Shown here: one piece after another, positions 53,601 to 62,363 of the stretch
Layout of the letters: every line of letters begins with the position of its first letter
How positions within the stretch are numbered: the first letter of the stretch is position 1
From: Bellilinea sp040754815
Lineage (GTDB): Bacteria; Chloroflexota; Anaerolineae; Anaerolineales; Anaerolineaceae
NCBI GenBank assembly: GCA_040754815.1
Contig: JBFMBX010000001.1
Location: 124,001-188,000 of the forward strand
DNA: 64,000 nt
Direction of reading: 5' to 3'
The notes under the pieces: generated by a model
The model's database searches: none
Seen by the model: only the letters and a program-made list of their open reading frames with translations
What the model was told of the DNA's origin: nothing
Program-made: the position numbers and the translations under genes

Positions 53601-53897
53601 TTCTTTCTTTCAACTTTCGAAGAATTCATCCAGCAATGCGAAGTTAAATTGAGCGAACTGCGCGAGGCGGTAAAGTCCCAAAATACTGCAGCCGTAAAAC
53701 TCCATGCCCACAATCTAAAAGGGGTGGCAGCAAATTTTGAAGCCGTCAAATTAACCCGCCTTGCTCACCAGCTGGATCTGCAGGCTGGTAACGGCTCCCT
53801 GCAAAACGCCGAATCGCTACTTACCGAAATGCAAGACCAGATCCCCTTATTAAAAAAAGCATTGCTTGAGATGAAAACTCAACAGCAATCCAACTGA
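50637..53897 (+). CDS. BarA-like hybrid sensor kinase (PAS-PAS-HisKA-HATPase-REC-REC-Hpt)
   Basis: 1086-residue phosphorelay protein. Two membrane helices (about 13-40 and 60-82), a coiled coil (85-130), PAS 1 (130-232), PAS 2 (240-358), HisKA with His379 in FLANMSHEIRTPLNG, HATPase with NNLVGNAVKFTERGE and GGSGLGLAISTQLVELMGG, a receiver at about 615-745 (LVDYR, LIKPVR), a second receiver with phosphoacceptor Asp816 (ILMDIQMPEMDGYEA), and an Hpt domain with His1025 in HAHNLKG. It precedes the receiver-CpaE-like gene by 20 bases, its likely partner. Confidence 0.94.
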   Translation: MLSVKNPKIPLNKLIPLLFPAAGVLMGLLFPLLITFVFVFSNGFPVSFSILLQAQLNEPVLWLVDVFSLLMALLSFIYAYQQFQTIKQNSLLKEELAQRTSELYAVKEVSQREILERHQAEANIIRAKKEWEATFDAISDLILLTDSVGKIIRCNRATTQTLKTSYADLIGKNIEEVFPGVIEPIQKKALTKTQVIPMPSLYGWFEVTGFPFQDSENQQGIIYIFHDIAQRKKAEAEIQRQKQYFESIFQNSPVAIVTLDLNGHIVACNPAFERLFGYTQAEVLGGKLDDIITSKEFRDGAFEFSRRVRQGELIHSVSKRQTRQGELIDVEIFGVPVIVNGQEVGILNLYHNITELVRARQKAEEADLAKSEFLANMSHEIRTPLNGLIGMLNLALDTPLNQEQNEYLTAALESAESLLNLISDILDLSKIEAGKMELETTDFNLRTIVENVAVNFSQRAAAKGLELVCQFDPQTPVMLRGDPNRLRQVLNNLVGNAVKFTERGEIVISVQPIAQTNSQATISFSVRDTGIGIPPDRQARIFERFTQADMSTTRKYGGSGLGLAISTQLVELMGGKISLISEPGSGSTFSFNTVFARQETPEPQPTDLIGLSHRKHVVIADPNASSRHSLRLELERVGFAVSECDNRNSFIEFIRSTQQNNKPAHLALVDYRNLLENGQVNLPLEVKDAIQDGLKMIVLTTVGNHLSQEDCQRIGCTSTLIKPVRQQALYKALKSALTIATPVEVAEKTSTERSPSPSALRTTLPRRILLVEDNPVNRKVVVNLLTKFGHTVEEAENGRIAVEKASQNTYDLILMDIQMPEMDGYEATLRIRSREGAIHHTPIVAMTARALAGDVERCLASGMDAYLSKPIKPRELFNTIEQWGKKSTGEEIIFEDEKEQPSASPESITELSAEMEKFFLSSPIGSDDFPRPPEPDPDSETSLITQMEETQMAEEDEFLSRAFRKNTQSLGDPQYLQKILPRFGDDLDFFLSTFEEFIQQCEVKLSELREAVKSQNTAAVKLHAHNLKGVAANFEAVKLTRLAHQLDLQAGNGSLQNAESLLTEMQDQIPLLKKALLEMKTQQQSN

Positions 53898-53917
53898 AAC
53901 AATCCAAAGGATGAAAC

Positions 53918-55168
53918 ATGGCAACCGTTCTTCTAATTGATGATGAAATCATTTTCCACCGCATGATTGAACACGCCCTGCGTCCGTTGGGGCACATGGT
54001 TTATACCGAATTAACCGGCACGCAGGGTTTGGAAGCCGCGCACGTCCTCAAACCGGATGTCATCATCACCGATTTGAACTTGCCCGATATCTCGGGTTAC
54101 GAAGTAACCCGCCGTCTGCGTCGTGACCCTGCTTTTGCCCACACCCCTATCATGGTACTTACCAGTCAGGCCGGCCTGCAGGATAAACTGGCTTCTTTTG
54201 AATCGGGTGCCGACGATCACATCACCAAACCCTTTGAACCCGAAGAACTGATTGCCCGCATGACCGTTTTACTGCGGCGGATGGAGGTAATTCGTCACGC
54301 TTTACCCGCCGGTGAAGGAGCCATCCCAACCAAGTTAGCCAAAATCATCGCCGTTCATTCCTTACGGGGAGGAATCGGCACTTCTACCTTAGCGGTAAAC
54401 CTCGCACTTGGATTGCGTTCTCTCTGGAATACGCCTACTCTACTGATTGATCTGGTTCTGATGGCCGGTCAGGTAGCCCTCTTGTTGAATATGCCGCTGA
54501 AACGCACCTGGGCCGACCTGGCCGGCATAGACCCCCTGGAAATGGATACCGAAGCCCTGCATTCCATCATCGAAAATCACAAAAGCGGTCTGAGTTTCAT
54601 CGCAGCACCCACTTTCCCAACCGATGCCGAAATGCTCTCCGATGAAACCCTCAATGTTTCCCTTAAGTTGCTCCGCCCTCATTATGATTACATCGTAGCT
54701 GATCTGCCCCATGATTTCAGCGAAGTTGCCCTGATTGCGCTGGATATGGCAGATGTTGTCCTGTTGGTTCTGGCGCCTGAACTTTCATCCTTACGGGCAG
54801 CCGCTGCAGCGCTGGATACTTATACCAAACTCAATTACCCGCCGGAAAAAATCAAACTGGTCTTGAATAATGTTTTTCCAAAACACGGTTTGCCCCGAGA
54901 CCGCATCGAACAGGCCCTGAAAAAGCCCATCACCCTCAGCCTGCCCTACTCCCCAGACGTACTGGTACAATCAATCAACCTTGGCAAACCAATTCTGTAC
55001 CACGCTCCGGATGAGCCGATTTCCATCCTGTTAGAAGATTTTGCTTTTTACCTCAGCACCGAAGAACACAAGAAAATCCGTCCGGAAAAACCTACCCAGG
55101 CATGGAAAAGAGTTTTTGACCGTTTTATGGAAAGCCGAAAAGCCAGAGAAAAACAATCTCAACGATAG
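53918..55168 (+). CDS. response regulator fused to CpaE/TadZ-like MinD-fold ATPase
   Basis: 416 residues. Receiver domain 1-122 with Asp52 (IITDLNLPDISGYE) and Lys104; linker; then a ParA/MinD-like domain from 140. The P-loop is degenerate: HSLRGGIGTSTLAVN replaces KGGxGKTT, losing both Lys, as in CpaE/TadZ pilus-localisation proteins. LLIDLVLMAGQVALLLN and YDYIVADLPHDFSEVAL mark the switch regions. CpaE/TadZ direct Flp pilus assembly to sites in the cell, but no tad genes are here. Likely receives phosphate from the hybrid kinase. Confidence 0.88.
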   Translation: MATVLLIDDEIIFHRMIEHALRPLGHMVYTELTGTQGLEAAHVLKPDVIITDLNLPDISGYEVTRRLRRDPAFAHTPIMVLTSQAGLQDKLASFESGADDHITKPFEPEELIARMTVLLRRMEVIRHALPAGEGAIPTKLAKIIAVHSLRGGIGTSTLAVNLALGLRSLWNTPTLLIDLVLMAGQVALLLNMPLKRTWADLAGIDPLEMDTEALHSIIENHKSGLSFIAAPTFPTDAEMLSDETLNVSLKLLRPHYDYIVADLPHDFSEVALIALDMADVVLLVLAPELSSLRAAAAALDTYTKLNYPPEKIKLVLNNVFPKHGLPRDRIEQALKKPITLSLPYSPDVLVQSINLGKPILYHAPDEPISILLEDFAFYLSTEEHKKIRPEKPTQAWKRVFDRFMESRKAREKQSQR

Positions 55169-55188
55169 CATCCCAAAGGAGATTAGCC

Positions 55189-56148
55189 ATGACTCACGTT
55201 TTCAAGAAACCAACCCGCGTAGCCATTGTCGGAACAGGTAATGTAGGAGCAACCTTTGCCTATTCGCTCTTATTGAGCGGGTTAGCCAGTGAAATTGTCC
55301 TAATTGATGCAAACCGGGCTAAAGCCGAAGGCGAAGCAATGGACCTCAACCACGCCATGCCGTTAGCCAGACCGGCCCGCATTTGGGCGGGTGATTATAA
55401 GGATGCAGCGGGAGCAAGCATTACCGTCATAACCGCCGGCTCGGCACAACGCCCCGGTGAAACTCGCCTGGATTTGGTACACCGCAATACTGAAATTTTC
55501 AAACAAATCATTCCTCAAATCGTTGAAAATAATCCTGATGGCATTTTGTTGATCGCCACTAACCCCGTTGATATCCTCACTTATGTGGCCTACAAAATTT
55601 CCGGTTTTCGCCGCAATCACGTGATCGGCTCCGGCACCGTACTGGATACGGCTCGTTTCCGCTATCTGCTTTCCCAGCATTTTGATGTGGATCCGCGCAG
55701 CGTTCACGCCCATATCATTGGGGAACACGGCGACAGCGAAGTTCCGGTTTGGTCACTTGCCAACATTGCCGGTATGCGCCTGCCGCAGTATTGTGCGGTC
55801 AACGGTCTTGGCTGCGAAGATGAAACTCTGGATATGATTTTTGAACAAACCCGTGATGCCGCATACCACATCATCGAGCGCAAAGGGGCCACGTATTATG
55901 GCATTGCCAGCGGGCTGACCCGCATTTGCGAGGCCATCATCCGCGATCAGGGCACAGTATTATCCGTTTCCAGTTATCTCAATGAAGAGTATTATGGAAT
56001 CAGCGATGTCTGCCTGAGCCTGCCAACCATTGTGGATCTGGACGGCGTGGAACGGATTATCCGCCTTGAATTGAACGACAAAGAAATTGCCGCCTTACAA
56101 AATTCAGCGGCAATTTTGAAAAATATCATCGCTCAATTGAAACTTTAA
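55189..56148 (+). CDS. ldh: L-lactate dehydrogenase
   Basis: Reduces pyruvate to L-lactate with NADH. 319 residues: Rossmann motif VAIVGTGNVGATFAYSL, Asp40 for NAD, the specificity loop SAQRPGETRLDLV where Gln87 (not Arg as in malate dehydrogenase) selects pyruvate, Asp153/Arg156 in VLDTARFR, and IGEHGDSEVPVWS with catalytic His180. AAAGGAGATT precedes the ATG. It follows the signalling pair after 20 bases; its end overlaps the convergent glucosidase gene by four. Confidence 0.94.
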   Translation: MTHVFKKPTRVAIVGTGNVGATFAYSLLLSGLASEIVLIDANRAKAEGEAMDLNHAMPLARPARIWAGDYKDAAGASITVITAGSAQRPGETRLDLVHRNTEIFKQIIPQIVENNPDGILLIATNPVDILTYVAYKISGFRRNHVIGSGTVLDTARFRYLLSQHFDVDPRSVHAHIIGEHGDSEVPVWSLANIAGMRLPQYCAVNGLGCEDETLDMIFEQTRDAAYHIIERKGATYYGIASGLTRICEAIIRDQGTVLSVSSYLNEEYYGISDVCLSLPTIVDLDGVERIIRLELNDKEIAALQNSAAILKNIIAQLKL

Positions 56149-57851
56149 GCCATATCTGTCACACCAATCCAGACCTCGAACGGTTGTAAGGTGAGATTAT
56201 TTCCTCGAGGCAGATCCTCACTGCGGTGTGTTGAAAACACGCACCGCAAAATTTTAATATTTTCGGGTAAATTTACACGGGCGCGATGGGATTTCATATT
56301 CAACGCAATCAGACAGGTCTGTTGAGCGGTATACCTCAGAAAACTGAACACCGCGGGGTGGCTTTCATCCAGCGGTTGATACTCCCCTTCGATGAGCGCT
56401 GGCAGTTCTTTCCGCAATTGCAGCAAACGATGGTAGTAATTCAGTAAAGAGTCCGGGTTTTTCTTTTGCTCCTCCACATTCACTCCATCCGCGTAATTGG
56501 GGTGCACCGGTAGCCACGGCTTGACCTCAGCAGGGCAAAAACCGGCATTAGGTGAATTGGACCACTGGAGGGGTGTGCGGCATTTATCCCGCCCGTAATC
56601 ACTTGCGAAAACCTCAGCCTCATGGGCCGGCGAGCCCAGCAGTTCAATTTCAAGTTGATAGGCACGTAAAGAGAGCGGATCCCGGAAATCTTCCACCTTC
56701 AATCCATTGTGATTGACCATGCCAATCTCTTCGCCGTTGTAAAGGAAGGGGGTTCCTTTCAAAGTCAATAACAACGCCAGATTGACCCGCGCAATCTGAT
56801 CATCATGTTTCCCGTCCCCAAACTGGCTCTTCATGCGTCCGGCATCGTGATTATTCAGAGTGTTACACGGCCACGCACCGTCCGGCAAGGCTGAAAGCCT
56901 TTCCCGTTGATTCTTCCGCACCCAATGCGGGGTAAGGCGGTTGGTGCGCATAAGGGGAAAATTGAAATTCAAATGAAGTTCATCCTCGCCGTTGCCATAA
57001 AAACGCAGGTCTTCGGTTTCGCCAATCAGCACCTTGTCCGGAAACTCATTCACCACGCAGCGCAGTTCACGCATCAGGTCGTGAACCTCGGGCATATCCA
57101 CCTGATGGCGGAACATGCGCAACCAGCGGCGATTGACAAGGCGCTGTTCCTTCGTCGTTTTTGCCCGGCGCGCGTCACGGTAAAGATCATCGAGGGTATC
57201 ACCCGTCGCGTGATCCGGATAATTTTCACGCTCGAAAATTGTGCCAACCGCATCCAGCCGAAAACCATCCACCCCCAATCTCAGCCAGTATCGCACCACA
57301 TCGAACATGGCTTGTTTGACTTCCGGATTTTTCCAGTTCAGGTCGGGCTGCCCGGCAAAGAAAAAATGATAGTAATACTCTCCCGTCAGCGGATCGAATG
57401 TCCAGGCCGGCCCGCCAAAGGTGGAAAACCAATCATTCGGCAATCCGCCATTGCGCGGTGGTTTCCAGATGTACCAGTCTCGTTTCGGGTTGTCGCGGCT
57501 GGAACGAGATTCGAGAAACCACGAATGTTGATCGGACGTATGATTTAAGACCAGATCCAGCACCAGGCGCATATCTCGGCGGTGCAATTCCTCCATAAAC
57601 TGCATGAACTGTTCCATTGTGCCATATTCGGGGGCAACACCGTAATAATCGCTGACATCATAACCCCAATCTACCTGCGGGGAAGGAAAATGCGGAGAGA
57701 GCCAGACGGCATCCACCCCCAACCAGTGGAGATAGTCCACTTTTTCAATCATACCGGTAAAATCACCAATTCCGTCACCGTTACCATCCGCAAAACTGCG
57801 CGGGTAAATTTGATAAAAAACAGCCCTTTGCCACCACTTTTTTTCGGTCAT
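56145..57851 (-). CDS. GH13 alpha-glucosidase (oligo-1,6-glucosidase type)
   Basis: 568-residue (beta/alpha)8 glycoside hydrolase acting on alpha-1,4 or alpha-1,6 glucosides. Begins KKWWQRAVFYQIYPRSFADGNGDGIGDFTGMIEKVDYLHWLGVDAVWLSP. Catalytic triad: nucleophile Asp200 (GVDGFRLDAVG), acid Glu278 (VLIGETED), Asp336 (NNHDAGR). The C-terminal beta domain is complete. No signal peptide, so it works on imported oligosaccharides. GAGGAT precedes the ATG. Confidence 0.93.
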   Translation of the reverse strand: MTEKKWWQRAVFYQIYPRSFADGNGDGIGDFTGMIEKVDYLHWLGVDAVWLSPHFPSPQVDWGYDVSDYYGVAPEYGTMEQFMQFMEELHRRDMRLVLDLVLNHTSDQHSWFLESRSSRDNPKRDWYIWKPPRNGGLPNDWFSTFGGPAWTFDPLTGEYYYHFFFAGQPDLNWKNPEVKQAMFDVVRYWLRLGVDGFRLDAVGTIFERENYPDHATGDTLDDLYRDARRAKTTKEQRLVNRRWLRMFRHQVDMPEVHDLMRELRCVVNEFPDKVLIGETEDLRFYGNGEDELHLNFNFPLMRTNRLTPHWVRKNQRERLSALPDGAWPCNTLNNHDAGRMKSQFGDGKHDDQIARVNLALLLTLKGTPFLYNGEEIGMVNHNGLKVEDFRDPLSLRAYQLEIELLGSPAHEAEVFASDYGRDKCRTPLQWSNSPNAGFCPAEVKPWLPVHPNYADGVNVEEQKKNPDSLLNYYHRLLQLRKELPALIEGEYQPLDESHPAVFSFLRYTAQQTCLIALNMKSHRARVNLPENIKILRCVFSTHRSEDLPRGNNLTLQPFEVWIGVTDMA

Positions 57852-57996
57852 TGTGTCTATCCTCGTTTGTGATATTCAAAAACCGCTGGATTTTTTTTGA
57901 AACTCCTATTTTTTTGACCAGACTTTAACATTCCCATCAAAAATCCTTAATTGCAGCCGGTTAAGATAATTTTGAAAGGACTGACTGGATACCTGT

Positions 57997-58629
57997 ATGG
58001 AAATCAACACCTCAATTGAAATTCAAGAACAAGTCCTGCCAATTTTACCTCAAACCTGGCATTACCGGCTTGCAGAGTGGATTTCACGATTATTCTCCCC
58101 TCCCCTGATTGCCGCTGTTGGCCTGATGGTCATTTTCCTGACGCAGCCAAACCGTTCCAGCGCAGGATGGGTATTCTTGACTTTAACTCTGATTATCCTT
58201 GCTCCGGCCTTGTTTCTGGTTTACCTTCATCGGAGTGGTGAGATTACCGATCTGGATGTCTATATTCGCCAGCAGCGTATCCGCCCCTACCTGCTCAGTA
58301 TCGGCTGCAGCGCCTTCACCTTCGCCCTGCTATATATCGCCAGAGCACCTCTGCCACTTCAAATTTTTGCCGCCGCCGCCCTGCTGGAAACCGGCGGCCT
58401 TTTCCTCGTCAACCTGAAATGGAAGATTTCTGCCCACACCGCCGCCATTGCCGGTTTTTCAACCTTGGGTCTTCTGCTCGGCGGCATGGCCGCTTTGCCC
58501 TTGTTCATGGCAATACCACTGGTTGCATGGTCAAGAGTGCACCTCAAACGACATACTCTCTACCAGACAATTGCCGGCAGCCTGTGGGGAATGGTCAGTT
58601 TTACGCTGGCGTTCTATCTGCTGGGCTGA
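57997..58629 (+). CDS. PAP2-like membrane protein
   Basis: 210 residues, five to six membrane helices. The C-terminal half carries a degenerate PAP2 phosphatase pattern: KISAHTAAIAGFST where the family has PSGHxA, and SRVHLKRHTLYQTIAGSLWG, which matches SRxxLxxHxxxQxxxG. The first PAP2 motif (KxxxxxxRP) may correspond to RQQRIRPYLL. Possibly a lipid phosphatase, for example on polyprenyl or phosphatidyl phosphates. The end overlaps mtaB by 16 bases. Confidence 0.7.
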   Translation: MEINTSIEIQEQVLPILPQTWHYRLAEWISRLFSPPLIAAVGLMVIFLTQPNRSSAGWVFLTLTLIILAPALFLVYLHRSGEITDLDVYIRQQRIRPYLLSIGCSAFTFALLYIARAPLPLQIFAAAALLETGGLFLVNLKWKISAHTAAIAGFSTLGLLLGGMAALPLFMAIPLVAWSRVHLKRHTLYQTIAGSLWGMVSFTLAFYLLG

Positions 58630-59924
58630 GCGAGGTTCTTAATTTCATCATTTAAGATTATTCCGCTCAAGCCTTCCGGAGTCATTTTCGTCAACCTGAC
58701 ACGGCTGATGTGGTTCCATAACGGCTCGGCTGAATAAGCCTCCACCCGAAGGTAATTATCGGTCAGGCCATGCAGCCGCCATCCCTGTGCGCCAACCTCA
58801 TCACACGATTCCCACAACACCAATGCCTCACGATCCATAAAACGCCGGCGATATTCCTGCGCCGCTTCCTCCAACACCGCCCGCATCCGGGCATTGCGCT
58901 GATGAATCACCGAACCGTGCAATCTCCCCTTCATTCGCGCTGCCGCCGTGCCTTCCCGAACCGAGTAAGAAAAGACATGCCCGCCAGCAAACTTCATTTG
59001 CCTGACAAAAGCAAGGCTTTCTTCAAATTCATCTTCGCTTTCCCCCGGAAAGCCCACAATGATATCGGTTGTGATGGCAATTTCGGGTGAAAATGTGCGC
59101 GCCGCCTCCAGCAAACGGGCAAATTGCTGGGGTGTGGTTTTGCGCACCATCCGCTTCAAGGTGGAGGCACAACCCGATTGAAGCGGCAAATGAAGATGAC
59201 GGCACATGCGGGAGTTCTCCCACAATCGAAAGAAAGCCTCATCCAAATCCCACGGTTCAAGCGATGAAAGCCTTACCCTCTCAACATCCGTATCGGCAAG
59301 GATGGCTTCTATCAGATGCCGTAAATGGAGGGGAGGGGTAAAATCTTGCCCCCAAGAGCCCAGATGTACGCCGGAAAGCACCACCTCACGCGCACCGCCG
59401 GCCACAGCCGAGTGGATTTCCTCAATCACGCGGCGGATAGGTTCACTCCGTCCTTTGCCACGCGCTATCCGGGTAATGCAAAAAGTACAAAAATTATCGC
59501 AGCCATCCTGCACTTTAATGAATGCCCGCGTGCGTTGATGCAGACCGGGCAATGGTTCACGGGCAAGCGGTTCAAGGTCAAATGCCTGGGGTTCAATACC
59601 CAGCACGCTGGAAACCAGCTGTTGCTTATCTGTATTCGAAATGACCCATGCCACACCCGGCAACATTCTGGCTTCTTCCGGTTGGAGGGTTGCCCAGCAG
59701 CCGGTCACAGCGATGGAAGCATGACCTGTTCTGGCAGCCTGCCGGATTTTCTGTCGCGAATCGGAAGCAGCCGCACTGGTAACCGTGCAGGTGTTGACCA
59801 CCACCAGATCGGCCTCCGCCGCCGTTTCCGCAATCTGGTGACCGGCGGCGCGAAACTGGCGGGCCATTTGTTCGATCTCACTCTGGTTCAGGCGGCAGCC
59901 TATTGAATCCAAATAGATGCGCAT
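58614..59924 (-). CDS. mtaB: tRNA (t6A37) methylthiotransferase MtaB
   Basis: Radical SAM enzyme adding the methylthio group to t6A37 of tRNA. 436 residues. UPF0004 domain with Cys10 (GCRLNQSEIEQM), Cys46 (VVNTCTVTSAA) and Cys76 (VTGCWATLQPEE) for the second [4Fe-4S] cluster; radical SAM Cys142, Cys146, Cys149 (DGCDNFCTFCITRIARGKGRSEP); TIM barrel with VGFPGESEDEFEESL; weak TRAM region at the end. GCRLNQSE, instead of GCQMNxxD, separates MtaB from MiaB and RimO. Confidence 0.93.
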   Translation of the reverse strand: MRIYLDSIGCRLNQSEIEQMARQFRAAGHQIAETAAEADLVVVNTCTVTSAAASDSRQKIRQAARTGHASIAVTGCWATLQPEEARMLPGVAWVISNTDKQQLVSSVLGIEPQAFDLEPLAREPLPGLHQRTRAFIKVQDGCDNFCTFCITRIARGKGRSEPIRRVIEEIHSAVAGGAREVVLSGVHLGSWGQDFTPPLHLRHLIEAILADTDVERVRLSSLEPWDLDEAFFRLWENSRMCRHLHLPLQSGCASTLKRMVRKTTPQQFARLLEAARTFSPEIAITTDIIVGFPGESEDEFEESLAFVRQMKFAGGHVFSYSVREGTAAARMKGRLHGSVIHQRNARMRAVLEEAAQEYRRRFMDREALVLWESCDEVGAQGWRLHGLTDNYLRVEAYSAEPLWNHISRVRLTKMTPEGLSGIILNDEIKNLAQPSR

Positions 59925-59928
59925 ACCG

Positions 59929-60594
59929 TTAAGGTTTAATCACATAAAAATTGTCAAAATGAATTTCTACTCCCGGTGTTTGATATGCCCCTGCCAGCAG
60001 CCCAACATCACCCATACTGAAATCTGCATCTTCAACCTCTGCAAATACTTGTTGGTTGACAAACAGCGTCAGATGTGACCCGATACAATCGGCACGTAGC
60101 TGATTGGTGGCATATCCTTGCTCAATCATTTTACCAAATTCCAGCCCTTTTGAACTGCTCAAAATCTGATACAGACCATCTTTTACCTTCACAATACCCG
60201 CGTAACCATCACTGCTGATCAAAAAAGCATAGAAATTGTACTCATCTTGAAAACGACAAATCAACCCATAATCATTGTCGGTTGGGCCGTTGACCAGTTT
60301 TGCTTCAACCGCAAGGGTTACATCGGTAAAATTCTTCCCTGCCAGCGACCAGTAATCGTAATTGGCCTGGTTGATTAAAAAAGCCAATACGCCATCGGCG
60401 TAATGAATTACCGCTTCGGGGGAACTCCACTGCCGCCATCCGCTTGCCGGATCGGAAAAATCATCGAAATACAAAACACTTCCCGCTTCGGGAGTTTCAG
60501 ATACGGCGGATTGAATTTCTTTTATCAAATTACAACCACACAACAAGGTGAGCATCGTAAAAATCATCAGCAATGGTCGGATGAACTTGGCCAT
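59929..60594 (-). CDS. lipoprotein with concanavalin/LamG-like domain
   Basis: 221 residues from ATG 60594 (AGGAGGTTG upstream). Signal peptide ends in lipobox LLCGC (Cys near residue 21). The rest is one beta-sandwich resembling DUF1080/LamG-type folds: YFDDFSDPASGWRQW, VEAKLVNGPTDNDYGLICRFQDEYNFYAFLISSDGYAGIVKV, and LTLFVNQQVFAEVEDADFSMGDVGLLAGAYQTPGVEIHFDNFYV. Possibly binds sugars; no catalytic residues identified. It follows the TPR gene and precedes mtaB by four bases. Confidence 0.8.
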   Translation of the reverse strand: MAKFIRPLLMIFTMLTLLCGCNLIKEIQSAVSETPEAGSVLYFDDFSDPASGWRQWSSPEAVIHYADGVLAFLINQANYDYWSLAGKNFTDVTLAVEAKLVNGPTDNDYGLICRFQDEYNFYAFLISSDGYAGIVKVKDGLYQILSSSKGLEFGKMIEQGYATNQLRADCIGSHLTLFVNQQVFAEVEDADFSMGDVGLLAGAYQTPGVEIHFDNFYVIKP

Positions 60595-60666
60595 CGGAGC
60601 AACCTCCTGCAACAGTTTCACCACCTGACGTTTTGCTAAACCCCGGCAGGCGTTCCTTTCACTCAT

Positions 60667-62118
60667 TCAGGGTTGCGGCCATTCGCCCGGAAAATAGCGT
60701 TCCAGCAATCTCTGAGCAGTCAGTGCAATTAACTCATCCTTCGAATCTGCTGCTTTTTTCAACGGCTGGTAAGCCTGACTGGTTCTGCCCATTTCCAGAT
60801 ACACCTGTCCGAGGTGAAGCAAGGCCGGGGCATAAGCGTCATTTACTTTTAGAGCCTGTTGCAAGAATTGTTCCGCTTCTTCCCATTTTCCCAGTTTCAT
60901 ATACACAAAACCCGCCGTATCCAGCGAGGCAGGATTATTTCCATCCAGATCCAGAGCGCGTTGAGCGGCCGGCAAAGTATAGGATTGAGGATCAAAACCG
61001 TTGGTTGCCGAAAAGACGGCCAGTGCCCGCCATAACTCCGCATTTTCCGGTTCGATATCCACCGCCCGGCGGTAGGCACGCAGGGCTTCGATCAAATCAC
61101 CGCTTTGGGCAAGTGCAGCGCCAATTTCCACGTACCAGCGTCCTTCATCGGGGTGTTTTTCCGCAAGAACGTGTAAATAGGCCAGCGCAATTTGCGGTTG
61201 ATTCTGACGGCGCCAGTAAAGAGCCATGGCCGTTTGAACCAAATCCGAAACCGGATTGAGCTCAAACGCGCGCCGCAGGCTTGGATAGCCGTCTTTGCCC
61301 AAATTTTGCTGCGCTTCAGCCAGCAACGCCCATCCCTCTGCATATTCAGGGGAAAGCTGCACTGCTTCTTTGAAGGCTTGCTCGGCTATTTCCCAATAGC
61401 CCAATTCACCCAATTGCTGACCAATCACCACCCGTTGATAAGCCGGTTGTGTATTTTGGCGGGCAGTTTCCAGCGTCTTCAATAATTGATTTGCCAGTCC
61501 TGCTTCCGGCCCGCCCCTCGCGGTGAGAGGGGTCAGCAATTCAATGGCGGCTTCGGGGTTCTGATAGGAAAGTAAAATCCCTGCCTGCCAGACTGCCTGA
61601 GTGTTTTTTGGATCCTTTTCTGCCCACAATTGAGCCATCCGGGTGGCAAGATCCCACCGCTTCAAACGCTGAAAACGCTCCACTAAAAGGGGTAAATATT
61701 TCGAGGCCTGGCCGGTCTGTTCCCCCAGCAAAAGCCAGACCTCAACCGCTTCCTCGATATTTCCGCTTTCAGCAAGCGCATCTCCCATTGCCAGCATGCC
61801 CTCTTCGGAGAGCACCTTCGATTCCTGTGCCCGCTTGAAATATTCCGCTGCGCTTGCGGCGTTCCCGCTCGCCATTTCGTGAAAAGCCAGTCTTTCCCAT
61901 AAATTCACCAGTTCCGGGTGATATTCCAATAACCTCACCAGCTGCAAAGCGGCCTGCTCATGGTGTTGCAATAACTCCGCTCGATACAGGCGTTGAACAA
62001 TTTGCACCTCTTCATGCGGCCGCGGTGAAAAAGGCAAAAGGACTGCCAGCAACACAGGCAGGCAAATGAGGATTGCCAGCAAAGTTTGACGCTGGTAGTT
62101 TTGAAACCTTGATTCCAT
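60667..62118 (-). CDS. TPR-repeat protein with N-terminal membrane anchor
   Basis: 483 residues. Membrane helix at 13-30 (LLAILICLPVLLAVLLPF), then about ten tetratricopeptide repeats across residues 60-475 with the W-x-x-L/A-x-x-Y/A-x-x-P pattern (for example EPENAELWRALAVF, LYWRRQNQPQIALAYLHVLAEKHPDEGRWYVEIGAAL, YMKLGKWEEAEQFLQQALKVNDAYAPALLHLGQVYLEMG). A scaffold for protein complexes; partners unknown. TAGGGAG precedes the ATG. Same strand and adjacent to the lipoprotein gene. Confidence 0.88.
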   Translation of the reverse strand: MESRFQNYQRQTLLAILICLPVLLAVLLPFSPRPHEEVQIVQRLYRAELLQHHEQAALQLVRLLEYHPELVNLWERLAFHEMASGNAASAAEYFKRAQESKVLSEEGMLAMGDALAESGNIEEAVEVWLLLGEQTGQASKYLPLLVERFQRLKRWDLATRMAQLWAEKDPKNTQAVWQAGILLSYQNPEAAIELLTPLTARGGPEAGLANQLLKTLETARQNTQPAYQRVVIGQQLGELGYWEIAEQAFKEAVQLSPEYAEGWALLAEAQQNLGKDGYPSLRRAFELNPVSDLVQTAMALYWRRQNQPQIALAYLHVLAEKHPDEGRWYVEIGAALAQSGDLIEALRAYRRAVDIEPENAELWRALAVFSATNGFDPQSYTLPAAQRALDLDGNNPASLDTAGFVYMKLGKWEEAEQFLQQALKVNDAYAPALLHLGQVYLEMGRTSQAYQPLKKAADSKDELIALTAQRLLERYFPGEWPQP

Positions 62119-62268
62119 ACTCCCTACCCGGCTTTCATAGATCCTCTACCTGACAATTATCGCTTAGCAGGGTAAATCTCGCAATATTGGATGGTGGATT
62201 TGAGCCAGACTTATCCTGCCCCCCCGCCATAGTTCGTCTCTCTTCTAAAAAATCCCGCTAAATTCGAC

Positions 62269-62297
62269 TTGACACTAAAATTAAGACGTGATACATT
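62269..62297 (+). promoter_or_regulatory. promoter of the cold shock gene
   Basis: Plus strand -35 TTGACA (62269-62274), 17-base spacer, -10 TACATT (62292-62297). It gives a 5' untranslated leader of about 60 bases. The rest of the 62119-62363 gap shows no gene. Confidence 0.8.
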
Positions 62298-62363
62298 TGT
62301 CATACATGGTCATGCGGCTCATGGAGCCAGACCTGAAATTTTTCAAACAGTATGGAGTAAAGC

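Noticed and set aside
56907..57548. 213-codon open frame opposite the GH13 gene
   Set aside because: Antisense shadow of the conserved catalytic barrel.
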